Assembly: GCA_030141605.1 (NCBI GenBank) | Contig: JAQGDQ010000181.1 | Coordinates: forward strand, 145,981-209,980 | Direction of reading: 5' to 3' | From: Tubiluchus corallicola | Lineage: Eukaryota > Priapulida > Priapulimorpha > Priapulimorphida > Tubiluchidae | DNA: 64,000 nucleotides | Part shown: in pieces, positions 39,901 through 51,516 of the stretch | How positions within the stretch are numbered: the first letter of the stretch is position 1 | Layout of the letters: the number at the start of each line of letters is the position of its first letter | Translations under genes and position numbers: made by a program | The notes under the pieces: model-generated | Database searches by the model: none | What the model saw: only the letters and a program-made list of their open reading frames with translations | Told to the model about the DNA's origin: nothing

Positions 39901-42900
39901 GCAAACAAATCATGTCTGACCTGATGGTAAGGAGGGCAGCTAATTAAGTAACGGCCAACTGTTTCATAAGTAGAACTATATTGACAACTAGGTGATACCA
40001 GCAAGCCCTTCGTAATATTTACATTTTCTGAGGAATAAATCATATAAACTTACTTCTTACATGCCGAAGACTTCATTTGATTGTCAATAAATATCACAGC
40101 ATTCCAACCTTTGAAAAGAGAAGCATGACGGCTAGCAGCATTTCGCCGGCATGTGTTGGGAGCAGCTAAAAAGTGCTCCTGTACCTAAAATAAGAATAAG
40201 TTCCTAAACCAGTTGATAATATCATTAGTTAAAAAAACCATAGTGAGGTGACTTTTCACATCAGATCCCGTTTTGAAGTACGGTAAAAAGTATACATTTT
40301 AACACATATAATAATGCCAAAGTTTCTGATAATTAAATAATAGGTTAAAATGTATTAATGAGAGGCGAGCCCAAAGAGTGATGATATCACAACTGACCAT
40401 AATTATCATAACATCACAACTGAGCATTTCAAGCACATGTTTGCGAAAGTGAAAATTGAATACAGTGCTACTGTACAACATTCATTTTGAAGTACAAAAC
40501 TCTGCAAATTTTAATTTTAAAATTTAAATTTCAAGTTTACCGCTATGCTCAAGCATGAGTTCTAGAACAGCCAAGAGTTATCCGTGCGAACACGATTATC
40601 TTAACTTCAAAAAATAGTATGCCGCCTTTAAATATTTTATATTGAATTAAAACAAGCCCGGTTTTCCATTGATACTTGTATGACTTTTCTTTTTCCAAGA
40701 CAAAATGAAAATAATGTATTAGTTTATGTTAAATTAACATCAATTTATGCCCAAGAACAAAAACAGCTAAAAATACAAGCTAGGGCAGCAACAGTAATAA
40801 TAATGCAGAGTGTCTCAAAACTCTCTCACTAATTCGAATTTTGTTTTTCTTTACAGTTGGTCAACCATCGCTGTTCATCTTGAAATAAACTCTCATCATC
40901 AGTTAGAAATTTTTTCGGTCTATATTTAAAATTTAGTGTAATTTTCTTTTGCTACCATACAATCCCTAAGGTAGAGGTATAATATCACAGGAGGTTTTAT
41001 AATCTGTGGTGGACGTGCAATGACGATTCCAGCGACAGGTTCTTCATAGTATGACGCCACCGAAATTCTCCGCATTTAAGCCAACTTGTCATCTGGTTTC
41101 CCTTGTAATTACTGTTTTGATATTTTTTCAAAAAGATTGGGGGACTTTTGTAACACCTGTACTTGTGGTAACACAGTGAACAATAACTTTTTTAAATACG
41201 TTTATAAATAAACAGTAGCATTGTTGCCATACAGTTAATTACTGTTCAGTAGTGTCATTTACGATAATTTTCTACAACTTTACCAGCTACAGTGATATAC
41301 ACAAATTACATGAACCACACCCGCTAGCTTATAACTGAGCCTACAACAGATTCTGTCACATAAATCTGTCTTTTCGCTTTCTTTTTGTCTATCATAAGAC
41401 GGAATTTTTGCACCCTTGCAGGCGATAAAATTATCAAGCCATCATGAGGTATATTTCACTGTATTTTTGCATACAAAACTGTTGTAAATGTATTTTAAAT
41501 TTGTATATAAAAAATGTATATATATATATATATATATATAAAAAATGTATATAATTCCAAATGACTTACGACTTATGAAGTAACAAGTTTATCAATTTAG
41601 TAGTACAGTACTGTATCAATAATAGATTACTGAACAATCAGATTATATCGTAGTACATGAAATCAAATTTATTCAGCACAACAATGAGAAAATGCTCTAA
41701 CATAAATTATCGATAAATATACAAACCTGAATATTAGTTGGTGTAGTAATGCTCCATTCAAACTCAAGCTCTTCCAACCAATATCCACATTTAATACTTT
41801 CCGTAACATACCTAGCAGTCAATATCCAGCGGCCTGAAATGTACAGAATTTAGAAGGCAATAGCAAGCTGCTACAGTGAAGCCAACTACACAACCAAGAG
41901 CACTGTGAAGACTAATGAAAGAACTATCTGTGCTATTAATTTAGCTTGACTCTATGATAACTTTAATTATAATTATGTGATCATATTTTAGTCAAGTCTT
42001 CTTTCTTTTTATATAGATAAGTACGCATATCCATCAGCTATTTCGTACGTTTTTGATACAGCACGAAATAATTTGTCAAGTTATCAAAGAATCACAGTTA
42101 GTCTATTTCAATTTAGGCTTTCATGTCAGGCTTTCAAGTTTAGTTTTACCAAAAATTTTACAATTTCACACACTTAAAATTAATTTTTTTTCATGGTAAT
42201 TGAAACCCAACTTTAATTTTTTGCAATGTAAATTAAAATGATTACGGTCGTGAAGTGCACTACGTACATACATATATACATATTTCTATGCATACTACAC
42301 CTAATTAGACATTTTCTGACAAACAGAGACAATTGTTAAGCCAGTTAACAACAGTATAAAAACGTATCATTTCTCTTCATTTATATGCTTAAACATTGAA
42401 ACACCAATCAGGATGGCTTGAGAGAAAGAGTGACATAACTTAACAACATCATTTCATCTATCTCTGCACACCAGTACAGACAATAAAAGATTAATATTCA
42501 TTGCATGGGCAACATAGGCAACACCTCATGAAAACTTTGAAATAAATCATATAGTTCTAAGCTAAACTGCACACACTGCTCATACTTAAAATTGCTGAAA
42601 ACTAGCTTTTGGCAATCTCACACTAATCTCGTGGCAGACAACAAAATAGGTTATTGAGAACATCAGAGAATAAACATTTCGCTTAATGTTCACGCAAGCA
42701 AAGCAACAGAATTTAGGTGAAATGGCCTGCTAGTACCTGTAATAAAGTCTTTAGAAGATGATATCATGTCAATTTTTCTATACATTAATTTTAACCTTAA
42801 CTTAACATGCCACACGATGCAGCAATTAACCCATTCCGCACTATAATATTCCTTCAATGTGATCTAGCTAGGCATCTTGGCTAGACCGATCTCTTACTAT

Positions 42901-45740
42901 CGCAGTGAAACTCGAGAAAACATTAATAAATCATCAGTCAACATACCTAGGATGCAAGCACCCAGAAACTTTTCACTCCGGCAAGGTTTCTGGCAGATAA
43001 GATGCGTCGTGTCTGGCCAGAATTCCTACAGCAATATAGCAAATAAATGAATTATTTACGTATACATAGGTAATAAACGAATTATGTAATGTATGATTAT
43101 GCTACAGGCCATAGAAACACAACCCAAGCACAGAACTAAAATAGAAACTTAAGTATTTAACTTTATCTATACGTAACACATGAACGGAATTTTGTGCAAC
43201 TCTGAATTTGCAGCTGTAGAAGGAATTTATTTTAGTTACCATTATTTTATAAATAAAAAACTCCAAGCAGTAATGCTGCCCCACAGTATATCATATATAC
43301 CATGAAGTCAATATCAGGCACATGCCAGGCCGATATATTATAACAATATTATTTATTCGGTGCACAGTAAAAATGGCACATGTAAAAATGGCACAGGAAA
43401 AGATGGCACAGATAAAATGACAGGGTAAAAATGACACAAATGGAAAAGTAGATAAAAATGGCATAAGAAAAATGCCTCATATGTTATTTTGATGCAATTG
43501 GTTTCTATAAAAAAAAAAGCTAGAATGCACTCAGTAGGAAGCAGATTTCTGCCAAAGCCGAACGATCTTAAACTTACTCTTCTGACTCTTCTGATTACAA
43601 AAATCACCACAAAGATAAACAAGCAAACATGCAAAAAAGTACTGGTAATAGTATTATTTAGAGTACAGACTAGCAAAAGACTAGTTGTTCACTAAGTAGA
43701 TGCACGAATGTTCCACAAAGTGTTACCTACCTTTTTAAGTTTCACCTATTAATTTTGGGGATTGTAATAGACAGAAAAAAATATACCTACCAAGTCACCT
43801 TATTAGGATATACACATTAATAAGCAAAAGTTAGGTGTAAACTAGTCACTAAACACTCCCTCTGAGTCTGAGACCGTGAAGTGCTTCACGAATGATTCTT
43901 TTTGTATGGGGTGTTCGGTAAAGTTTTGTGAAAAAAGAACCTGCAAAAAGATTCCCATTTTGGCATCCCTTAAGCCCTCATTTCTTCACAAAGTTTCTTG
44001 GAAATCTGTTAGATAGTTTTTGCGTAATAGGCTTACTGCCATAACAGACACTTACTGTGCTAGTTTTTCCTGTGCCATTTTTACCTACTTTTTTCATTTG
44101 TGCCATTTTCTCCTGTGCCATTTGCACCTACATTCAATTTATTCAACTCAAGTTATCTAGATACAACAGCTACATTGCAGCTTCTACTGGCAATGGATAG
44201 AAATACACTATTGTCACTATTGTGCAAGAAATGTACTATTAATAATTCACAGTAGGTACTTATCTAGTTACAGCTCAAGTAGAATTCACTCATATTTCCT
44301 AACTTAACTTCATGGCCCAAAATGCTGAACACGTTTAGCTGACTTCATTAAATGTTTTTGACAAAAGTGACAAGGTTTGTTGAACCTAACATGTTTGTTG
44401 AAAATAAATTAAATTCAACGAAGGCCCTTCTGAACTACAAATTTCCTCTCTGCCAAAAAGAGGATCTTCATTAGCAATGCCAGTAAGGAGAACTGACAAA
44501 ACAACATGCTCATGATCCAGTGTGCTCAGGCAAACTATTCTTTTATCATATCTAATCTTTCAAACTTTGTTTCTCACAACAAAAACTTGTGAAGACATGT
44601 AAACTAGTCATTTTGTGTAATGTATTAACGTGACAATTTATTGCAGCAAGAAGAAAGTATACAGCTGACATGCGCTTCGCCAAGCCTGGTCAGTAAATGG
44701 AAGGAATGGCCACAAGAAGACTGCTTTTGGATGTTTTCATCTACCGTACTGCTGCAAGGTATTTGCCTTGCTGAGTAAAGTGTATAAGCAAGCGAATACC
44801 TATGCCAGTTGAGTGTCTCACCTTAGGGAATTATCCTTGATTGATTAGCTAGGACCTGCCACAATTAGCAACACCCTGCAGAATGTCAGGCAGTACAAAA
44901 AATGGAATGAATATTTTAAGTAAGTTGCTTTTTCTTAGCACAATGAGATTAAAAACGTATCTTAATTAAGTGATATTTGATTTTACTGTGCTAAGAAGCA
45001 GAAGTATGTTCAAAATATTCTTAGCAACTACAGCAATAAATAGTTGCGTTTAGTTAGCTATTTAACTATATTAAACTAATAATTCTGATATGATATGATG
45101 TGATGTGATGTGATGTGATGTGATGTGATGTGATGTGATGTGATGTGATGTGATGTGATGTGATGTGATGTGATGTGATGTGATGTGATGTGATGTGATG
45201 TGATGTGATGTGATATGATATGATATGATATGATATATGATATGATATGATATGATATGATATGATATGATATGATATGATATGATATATGATATGATAT
45301 GATATGATATATGATATGATATGATATGATATATGATGTTATATGATACGATATGATAGGATATGATATATGATATAATATAATATATGATGATTATAAT
45401 AGTTATATTTAATAGCCATAACAAATATATGTAGCTAGGATCAAATACACTATTGTAGTCTCACTCTACTGAATTATTTCAAGCAGCTGTCTTTCAATTT
45501 TGTTTTAATTATATTATTTATTAATATCACATTTAATATTCATTTATAATATAATATTTATAATATTATATTTATTTATTCATTAATATCATATTGAATA
45601 AAAATGCACAAGATACACAGATACAAACTTACACAGCGATCCACGTAAGCTCCGCTCAGCTTCCGGATTGCATCAACAATGGAGGCACGCTCTTCATTCC
45701 GGAATCCGGTTAACTGAAACGTGCGTGGCAAACTCATCAT
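21967..45740 (-). CDS. SLF1: SLF1 (ANKRD32): BRCT and ankyrin DNA-repair scaffold, 19 exons
   Basis: In vertebrates SLF1 binds phosphorylated RAD18 through its BRCT domains and, with SLF2, brings SMC5/6 to DNA damage. Exons in transcript order: 45633-45740, 42947-43025, 41727-41833, 40054-40184, 37463-37646, 37149-37298, 36482-36653, 35401-35508, 33647-34413, 32484-32729, 30912-31084, 30236-30376, 28498-28666, 28022-28133, 26738-27315, 25724-25796, 25063-25248, 24478-24588, 21967-22067. All are GT-AG with consistent phases and sum to 3696 nt (1231 aa). BRCT1 is residues 1-98 (start MMSLPRTFQLTGFRNEER, then GRWILTARYV). BRCT2 is 110-250. Residues 255-605 are a low-complexity linker. Helical repeats run 605-882. 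A histidine-rich stretch and the S-P-x-R/K array fall in 883-1075. Ankyrin repeats run about 1095-1220 (KGETRLHLACMRN, then DNAGWTALHEA, then DKGITPLHDA). It ends right after the ankyrin repeats, without the C-terminal extension of vertebrate SLF1. Start chosen by homology; the next Met is adjacent. Confidence 0.92.
23198..23394 (+). pseudogene. 3' end of a LINE-type reverse transcriptase ORF (fragment)
   Basis: A frame of about 65 codons ends at TAA (23392). It carries a pattern typical of the very C-terminus of non-LTR (CR1/jockey-like) polyproteins: an R-x-R-x-F head, then YNAIKLWLNIPDEFK and a SKFKKI tail, like the GPKLWNSLP...FKKKLK ending of those elements. No catalytic domain is present, so this is a 5'-truncated insertion. 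It is antisense within the last SLF1 intron. Confidence 0.5.
23998..24310. mobile_element. hAT-type MITE, 313 bp, with 8-bp target duplication
   Basis: The ends CAGTGCCTATTTCA and (reverse complement of the right end) CAGGGCCTATTTCA are inverted repeats. They are flanked on both sides by ACTATAAC (23990-23997 and 24311-24318), a perfect 8-bp duplication diagnostic of hAT. Subterminal GGGGAAGTGGGG and CCCCACTTCCCC words also pair. No coding capacity. It lies in the last SLF1 intron. Confidence 0.9.
25831..26328. mobile_element. Degenerate hAT-like nonautonomous element
   Basis: The right end, read inward, is CAGGGGTTCCCAAACTTGTT, a classic hAT terminus. It is followed by words of the type GACCATTGACCCC. 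The left end (ATTCTCCAAAGTGGTCAATA) is a diverged counterpart, and GGGGTCAATA words recur inside. No target duplication is evident. SLF1 intron between exons 15 and 16. Confidence 0.5.
26990..27151 (-). repeat. 27-bp coding tandem repeat in SLF1 exon 15
   Basis: Six successive 27-nt units encode nonapeptides of the form x-x-G-H-L-S-P-x-R (HGGHLSPQR, LGGHLSPHR, YSGHLSPHR, HSGHLSPHR, HSGHLSPRR, HIGHLSVSN). Flanking single copies at SPLR (27152-27169), SPKK and SPNK extend the motif series out to about 26855. Third-position variation between units is small, which points to recent unit duplication. Confidence 0.9.
29757..30096. mobile_element. MITE family D, ~340 bp, inverted termini
   Basis: ATTCAGACTAGTGAGTATTC at 29761 pairs with the right end, whose reverse complement is ATTCAGACTAGTGAGTTTTC (30070-30091). 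Internal GCGAGTT and CAGCAAGTTTT words repeat in both orientations. Lies in an SLF1 intron. A related fragment is at 36341. Confidence 0.7.
31287..31800. mobile_element. pogo/Tigger-like MITE, 514 bp, TA target site
   Basis: The terminal inverted repeats are CAGTCATACCTCCGTTTTCG at the left and CAGTCATACCTCTGTTTTCG (reverse complement) at the right. The element is flanked by TA at 31285-31286 and 31801-31802. The termini and TA duplication fit Tc1/mariner-pogo elements. No transposase frame. Inside SLF1 intron 10. Confidence 0.9.
33011..33586. mobile_element. Second pogo/Tigger-like MITE, 576 bp
   Basis: Left end CAGTAAGTCCTTGCTTAAAG and reverse-complemented right end CAGTAAGACCTCGCTTAACG agree at 20 of 25 terminal positions. 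The right flank is TA and the left flank is AA. The termini resemble, but are not the same family as, the element at 31287. SLF1 intron 9. Confidence 0.75.
35877..35943 (-). repeat. tRNA-derived SINE-like fragment
   Basis: On the minus strand TAGTAGCTCAGCTGTTATGG resembles a box A/D-arm, CTTATAAG an anticodon loop and GTGATTCAGATC a box B. The acceptor stem does not close, so it is not a working tRNA. SLF1 intron 7. Confidence 0.4.
36036..36093 (+). repeat. tRNA-derived SINE-like fragment
   Basis: GCCTGCCTTGTAAGCAAAAG resembles an anticodon arm (TGT loop) and TTAGTTCAAATACT a T-arm/box B. The D-arm is not recognisable. SLF1 intron 7, about 100 bp from the copy at 35877 and in the opposite orientation. 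Confidence 0.35.
36341..36436. mobile_element. Partial copy of MITE family D
   Basis: GGCGCATTAAGACTAGCGAG matches the outer terminus of the element at 29757 (GGCGCATTCAGACTAGTGAG read from its right end). AACTCGCAGCAAGTTTT is also shared. It stops about 45 bp from the SLF1 exon 7 donor site. Confidence 0.55.
37815..37886 (-). repeat. tRNA-derived SINE head or decayed tRNA
   Basis: The minus strand reads TAGCTGAGATGGTTAGAGCA (box A/D-arm) and then CGCAGTTTCAAATCCC (T-arm/box B) at tRNA-like spacing. The acceptor and anticodon stems pair poorly. The best preserved of three tRNA-like pieces in the SLF1 introns. Confidence 0.5.
37931..38102. mobile_element. Small MITE-like inverted-repeat element, 172 bp
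   Basis: ACAATAGGATGTTGTCGTTC at the left pairs with the right end, whose reverse complement is ACAATAGATTAATTGTTGTT. TTAATTAATTAAT palindromes and GTTACTCAC/GTGAG words fill the interior. SLF1 intron 4. Confidence 0.5.
43359..44128. mobile_element. Foldback-like element with iterated AAAATGGCACA termini
   Basis: The left about 120 bp start GGTGCACAG and carry five or six copies of AAAATGGCACA-like words. The right about 85 bp, reverse-complemented, start GGTGCAAATGGCACAGG and carry four more. So about 770 bp is bounded by long, internally repetitive inverted termini, a layout like foldback/MuDR-type elements. The middle (43490-44040) has no recognisable transposase. SLF1 intron 1. Confidence 0.65.
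45086..45392. repeat. TGATG / TGATA pentanucleotide microsatellite
   Basis: About 300 bp: first a near-perfect (TGATG)n block of some 24 units, then a (TGATA)n block with irregular ATATGAT interruptions. The long histidine/isoleucine/serine frame across it is an artefact. SLF1 intron 1. Confidence 0.95.
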
Positions 45741-46270
45741 CACCTTGCCGACATCGACTGATGACTACACATCTGGAAACAATGACGTTTTTTCAGAGAC
45801 CAAAGACGAAGACTAGGCTATGACACATGCTCTTCTGATGCATCTATCCATTGTTAACTTTATGGCAATAAATAGTTATGAAAGACATTTGTAGTGCATT
45901 CAGTGAAATGAATCCTACTAACAAAACATGCACGAGTCAAACAGCTATACGTTCAATTACTCAGAAAGGAGTGACATGTACAAACTCGGGTAATAATGAT
46001 TTTCACTAGCAAGCTGTTGTATTCTGCAGCTGAAGAGACCTCCAAGTAATTAAATATTTATGATTGCTGGAAAAAGCAGCCATAAGGTATTAATAACATG
46101 CGAGTGGTGAGTAATTGAAACCATTGATCATAATAATGAGCAATAGCCAAGAACCTCACAACCGAAATTCACATTTTGTTCATCTCAACAGTGTCACCAA
46201 GCATTTTCCAACATAGCAGAATATGTGAATATAAAATGATTTCAATTTTTAATTCTAAATAGGATAAATC

Positions 46271-46874
46271 AAAACCTAACCCAATCTTAAACTGTAAGTC
46301 AAAATAAACTACTCTTTAAAATATTGAAAGGAAATATACAATTTTTTTAAAAATGGCTTACATGAAAGAATTATTACCACACAAACACAATTTGACATTC
46401 GCGCCACTAGTTCTTCGCTGTTACATGTATTTCACCATTCGCTAGTTAGACGGGCACTAGCGCCTGCATTTCGGAAGCACACTGCAGAAAAACAGGTGCT
46501 GTACCTCTCAGTTCAGAGGTGTTAGTTTGTGACGAACTGCACACGTTCGACAGCTCACAGTGGTAAACTTGAAATTTGAATTTTAATCTTACAACTTGCC
46601 TAGCTTAAGTACAACACACTGAATATCCTACAGTAGCACTGTACTTCAACTTTCGCTTTCACAAATAAGTACAACACGCTCGTGGAATATTGTTACTGTT
46701 GAAAATGTTAGCTTGTGATGTCATCACTAGTAGGACTCGCCTGTCGTTAATTAAGTTTTTAATTTATTATTTAATTATCAGAAACACTTTTGCAGTATCA
46801 AATGTGTTGAAAAAATATTTTTATCCGACTTCAAAATGGAGTACTATATGAAAAATCATCCTATCTTCCTTTAA
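46271..46874. repeat. Unclassified 0.6-kb dispersed repeat, copy 2
   Basis: Collinear with 8264-8877 over its full length in the same orientation, with many substitutions and small indels. It lies about 0.5 kb upstream of the SLF1 start, outside the coding exons. Confidence 0.75.
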
Positions 46875-48140
46875 TTACTTATTAAAAGTATTCATATGTC
46901 AAAGTCATCTAGCAGGGCAAGACAAAATGTACACAAAAGTATGACTTCTACCAGTGCATTGAAAAGTTAGAAAATTTAACTGAAAAGAAACAAGTTTTGT
47001 GAAAACTTTTATCACAGACAAAAATACAAATAAAATCAACATAAAATATATATTTTACAACGAGTATTTTAGATATTGTCAGTGTGACAAAGTTAATACG
47101 CGATAGCAGAAAATTTGATTTTACTGCTGCAACTCTCAATGACAATGTTCAAGCTTCCCTGACATTTTTTTAAAAATAATTAGTTTCCCGAAAAAATATT
47201 AGTAATAGAAATAGTAAAATAATAGAAAAAAGTAAATCTGAATCTTGGAGTCTAACTTCAAATGTTATCGTCATCTTATCAACGATAAAATTTTCATTTA
47301 TATTTTGTTAAAGATGTATATTTTGTATGTATCTAGATATACATGTAATTTTCTCAATTTCTTTATAATTTTGTAATACTTTGTTAAACAGAGTAATTGA
47401 TTTGGATTTTGCTATTTACGTTATACATGTACATTTATGTATTTCTGCATATTCATGTATTTTTCTAAAAATTTTTCCAATTTGTCTGTGATTAGCTTCA
47501 TTTGTTTATTACTTGTCTTAAATGCGAAGAGTGGATGACCTGATAACCATTGGTTTTTCACAACCCTTTCTAATATACCCTTCTGGATAACACATATGTA
47601 CTAATGCATATTCAATGTAAGATAGCAATCTATATCTATCAAAGTCCACCTAACACCTTACTTAGTATCTGACAATAAAAACTGGTTAACTTACAAAACA
47701 AACTGTTTTAGTACTGATTAAAAACCGCAGCATTTCATTAGGCGCCAAAAAACGTTATGATTAACACACACAATCAATTGCTTCTGTAATATTTTTATTT
47801 TTACTGAGGTTGAGCCTCTTTTGTCATATCTGGCACAGCTGGAGTAAAACACCACTTTCTCAACAATGAGTGGTAATGAAAGTCTAAAGCCAAAGTGAAG
47901 AAAAAAAGTGAAAATTTAGAACAAACTCAACCTTCTATTGCATGCTGGATATTATAAACACAGCTAAAGCAAATAAAGCCTAGAAAAAAATTAGTGCATG
48001 TGTTTGTAACACAAATGCCAAAAACAAAAAGTACTGAATGGTTTATGTGTTGTGACTATACACAGTTTAACTGCTTATTTTTCCACCTTTGTGATTTTTA
48101 AAAATTAATGTGTTACGCCCCTCCCTCTTTCTCATCTTAC

Positions 48141-48215
48141 CTGAAACTTCTTTGTTACTTTCAAGCACACAGGTGGTTTTTCTGCACATGAACAATCACC
48201 ATCAACCAGACGCAT
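48141..48215 (-). other. Candidate 5' exon of SLF1 (25 codons, GTAAGA donor)
   Basis: The frame MRLVDGDCSCAEKPPVCLKV continues to KKFQ and stops exactly at a consensus donor (CAG|GTAAGAT). Joined to the acceptor at 45772 it would run ten more codons and end in a TGA that overlaps the SLF1 ATG. It may be a 5' UTR exon with an upstream ORF, or a chance donor. Confidence 0.25.
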
Positions 48216-50149
48216 TTTTGCGACAATAACATGCCAATAGCATGCCCCGAGCCTCAAACATGGCAGTTAAATTCAACACAAATGTATAGACACAGTTGAA
48301 CAAGAAAGCATAACATCTTTGTTATACTCCCTCCGTGGAGGAGGGAGGAAGGGTGTGCAAAACAATGCAGGTTACAAATTTAATGATTTCACTGATAAAA
48401 AACTTGGTCACACAGCACACCTCACAGGTTGATCTCAGCAGAGACGCTAAACTCCAAAATTTTTTTGAAAAGGAACAGGGTCAAAGGCACTGGTTTATAA
48501 AGCAGCTAGCTAGCAGGAGCTGATAATAATGTGATGGTAGATTAAACACTGCCTGCAGAAGAGAAGCGCTCAAAGACAAGCTATAGATATTACAAAGGAT
48601 TAAACGCATGCATGAGTACACAGTATAGCAGCAAATAGTTAGAGTGCAGCACAAAATTTAAGCTTACCAAGCGTTGATTTGCAGTCTAATTTTCAAGTTT
48701 AATTTGATATTAAAAACTTCTTCAGCAATTAAACACTTTAGAATCCTTAGATATAAATTGAATAACATACTTGACAAAATCGAGGACCTTTTCCTGTCTC
48801 TTATTGTTTCATGTAGACGGGCATAGGCGCAAGGATGCACTGTATGAATTTACTGTCTTTAAAATAAAAAATACAATGGACTGCATTGTTTTGACATTTT
48901 ATTATGGAACCGATTAAAATGCATCTTTTTCATTGTTGCGATGTTATAATTTAATTGTTTGGAGTATAGTAATTACAATTCAATTTGGAGTATAGTAATT
49001 ACAATTCAAAGGCTTTGCATTAAAATATGTTAAGTTGTTGCTAAGTTTTGTTCCAAGTTTTTTAATGTGTTTATAATTGCTATCAATTTAGCATTCTCCT
49101 TTATTCATATTTCTTTGTTTTTTACTGTTTGAAAAACACCAGAATAAATTTTAGGCATAATATGAACTGAAAAAAGTTACAAGTTTTTTGTACAAGTATG
49201 GGCCACATTGTTTTCTCTAACTGATTACCATATGATGAGCTTTTTAATGACCTTTATGTAAAATGTTTGTTATACTTTGCCTACCAGAGGTGTAAGGTAA
49301 AAAACACAGTGGCTTTATTAAAACAGCTCCCATTTATCATGCTTCTTTCTCCTCCTATCACATGTACACTGTTTACATGTTACTGGTTACGTATCACATA
49401 CGTCATCTATCTAACAAAAGCTGGTGGACCTTTAACGTAACATTTTTCTTTGAAGCCGCCAGCTGGTGTCTCTTGCATTTACATAAATCAGGTGCTTTTT
49501 GGCACAGTGTATTAATTGACCAACAGTGTGTTATTTACAATGGTTACAAAAAGGGCGTAGTCAGGTTCCAAAGCTAGAGGAAGCAAGCACATAAAAAAGG
49601 TGCCACGACGCGTACTAAATAATTTTAATGCAATGATCACACATAAATGTAAATTTTGCCTTTAAAATCAAAGCACGAGGAAGGTACAGTACATAAATAA
49701 AATAATAACTCCAGAAAATTCTTCCAAGACCATGCAATTAAAAAAACAAAAAAGATTTGGCTTTTATCGCTCATGTAAACTAAACCGTTAAAACACTTGT
49801 TGAAAGTCAACAATTCTAAGAAATGTGCTCAGCAGAGAGTTTGCTCCCCTTGCTCCGCTATTAGCTATGCCGCTGGGTTACAATGTTAAATAAATTACAG
49901 TAGCTTTCCACACAAGCACCTTTGTGTGTAATTCGAAGCTTTGCAATTTACCGTTGTACTTAAATTAAGGCTAATGAAGTAAGGTATTATATATAACACT
50001 TAAAAAATACAACTTGCGAATATTCTTTCATTAATTTCTCAACTACCCTTATACAGCATATTCCAAAACAACAACTTAAATATTAACGTATTCAAGAATA
50101 GGCCCTGTTAAAAATTTTCTGGATATCAGCTGCATTGTAGAATTTCCTG

Positions 50150-50514
50150 AGTTTTAAGAACTAGTTCCAGTTCCTAGTTCTCTGGCCAAAAGGGAACTAA
50201 TTAAGTTCCAAGTTCCACAAATTTTAGAAAGGAACTAGTTCTAGCTCCAAATATACGCTTGCACTAAAAAAAACTTAGTTCAGTTCCATTAACTGCATTG
50301 CTTTTTGTCCACTAGAGTCCACCACATTTACCAAGAACAATCCATGGTAAATTACCTAAGACAGCTGACAACTCTTTAGCAAACACTAACTCAAAAAAGG
50401 AATTTGGAGGGCACTTTTACTTCCAAGTTCTTATGTGACAAAATGAACAAGTTCCTGAAGAAGGAACAAGTTCCAGGAACTTCATTCCATGAACTAAGTT
50501 CCTTTACATCCCTG
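50150..50514. mobile_element. Possible hAT-like element rich in GGAAC/GTTCC
   Basis: Dense inverted GGAAC and GTTCC words run through the interval. The right end, read inward, is CAGGGATGTAAAGGAACTTA, a hAT-like terminus. A matching left end and target duplication were not found. Confidence 0.4.
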
Positions 50515-51516
50515 CAGATCATTAGTAATATTTCTATAGCATTTATTTTTCAGTAGTGAAATATATTATACATCACAGGTGAACGACATTAAACTTGTCC
50601 AATAGCTTAACACACGACTATACATGTATATAGTGTGCCTGCAGGAAAATTAGAGAAATGAAACAGCAAGCACAATAAGAATTACAATTACAACTAAGTC
50701 GTACTGATACAGAACTAATAAACAAGGAAATACATTTTATGATTTACTACCAAATGCAAGAGTTTCCTGAAATCACTTTAAAATATTATCTCTGATATGT
50801 ATGGAGTTAGCTGCTCAACAACAGCAAAAACAGATTTCAAATACAAACTTTTTACATCACAAACAAAACACTTAACCAATAAGGTTTAAAGAACTCTGTT
50901 TTATTTAAACACTGCTGTATTTATACTCGTAGTTTGCATTAAAAAGTGGCTAGTTATGAATAAAGTGAGCAAGATACCTTCAGCTTTGCACTTACCAAAC
51001 AATGAATAGATAATTATTTGTGCCATTTTGGACAAAATTTTATTCGTTGAGTTAATTTCTGGCAGTATTCACCAATGGTAGATAATGGCCACTTTTTTAC
51101 CCCAAATACGGCAGAAGTGATGCCGTCACTAGGTCAACTTTTTTTGGTTACTAACGCTGAGAAGCGAGAGTAATTTTCAGACAACAGAGAACATTAGCAA
51201 GCAGTATATATCCTGCAAATATGCACTAGAAAAAATCACACACTGACTCGGACCAACAATCGCATCAAAGTACATTAACTTTGTGCTTAATTAATGAGAC
51301 ATCAGTCAGGCGATACTTAACTAAGTCGTACTGATACAAACTACATACATGCTGTAGACTGAAAACACAGAATAGTAAGTTAAATTAGAAACGCTGCTAA
51401 TTATTTAAAAGCCATTGGTAAAACTTAGCTCTCCAGTAGTAAAACTGTCATTGTTTAAAACAAATGATTACGACAAACTAGGAGAACCTTGCTGCCACCT
51501 TAAAAAGAGCAAAACA

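Larger units (their letters stand above)
45741..51516. other. SLF1 5' flank and intergenic region
   Basis: About 5.8 kb. An acceptor-like TTTCCAG (just before 45772) suggests a 5' UTR exon junction for SLF1, and 48141-48215 is a candidate upstream exon. Contains the dispersed repeat at 46271, a 26-bp direct duplication (GGAGTATAGTAATTACAATT, twice near 48960-49008) and the GGAAC-rich element at 50150. The rest is AT-rich with nothing recognised. Confidence 0.5.

Noticed and set aside
45071-45424. 117-codon reverse ORF of His/Ile/Ser repeats
   Set aside because: Translation of the TGATG/TGATA microsatellite inside SLF1 intron 1.
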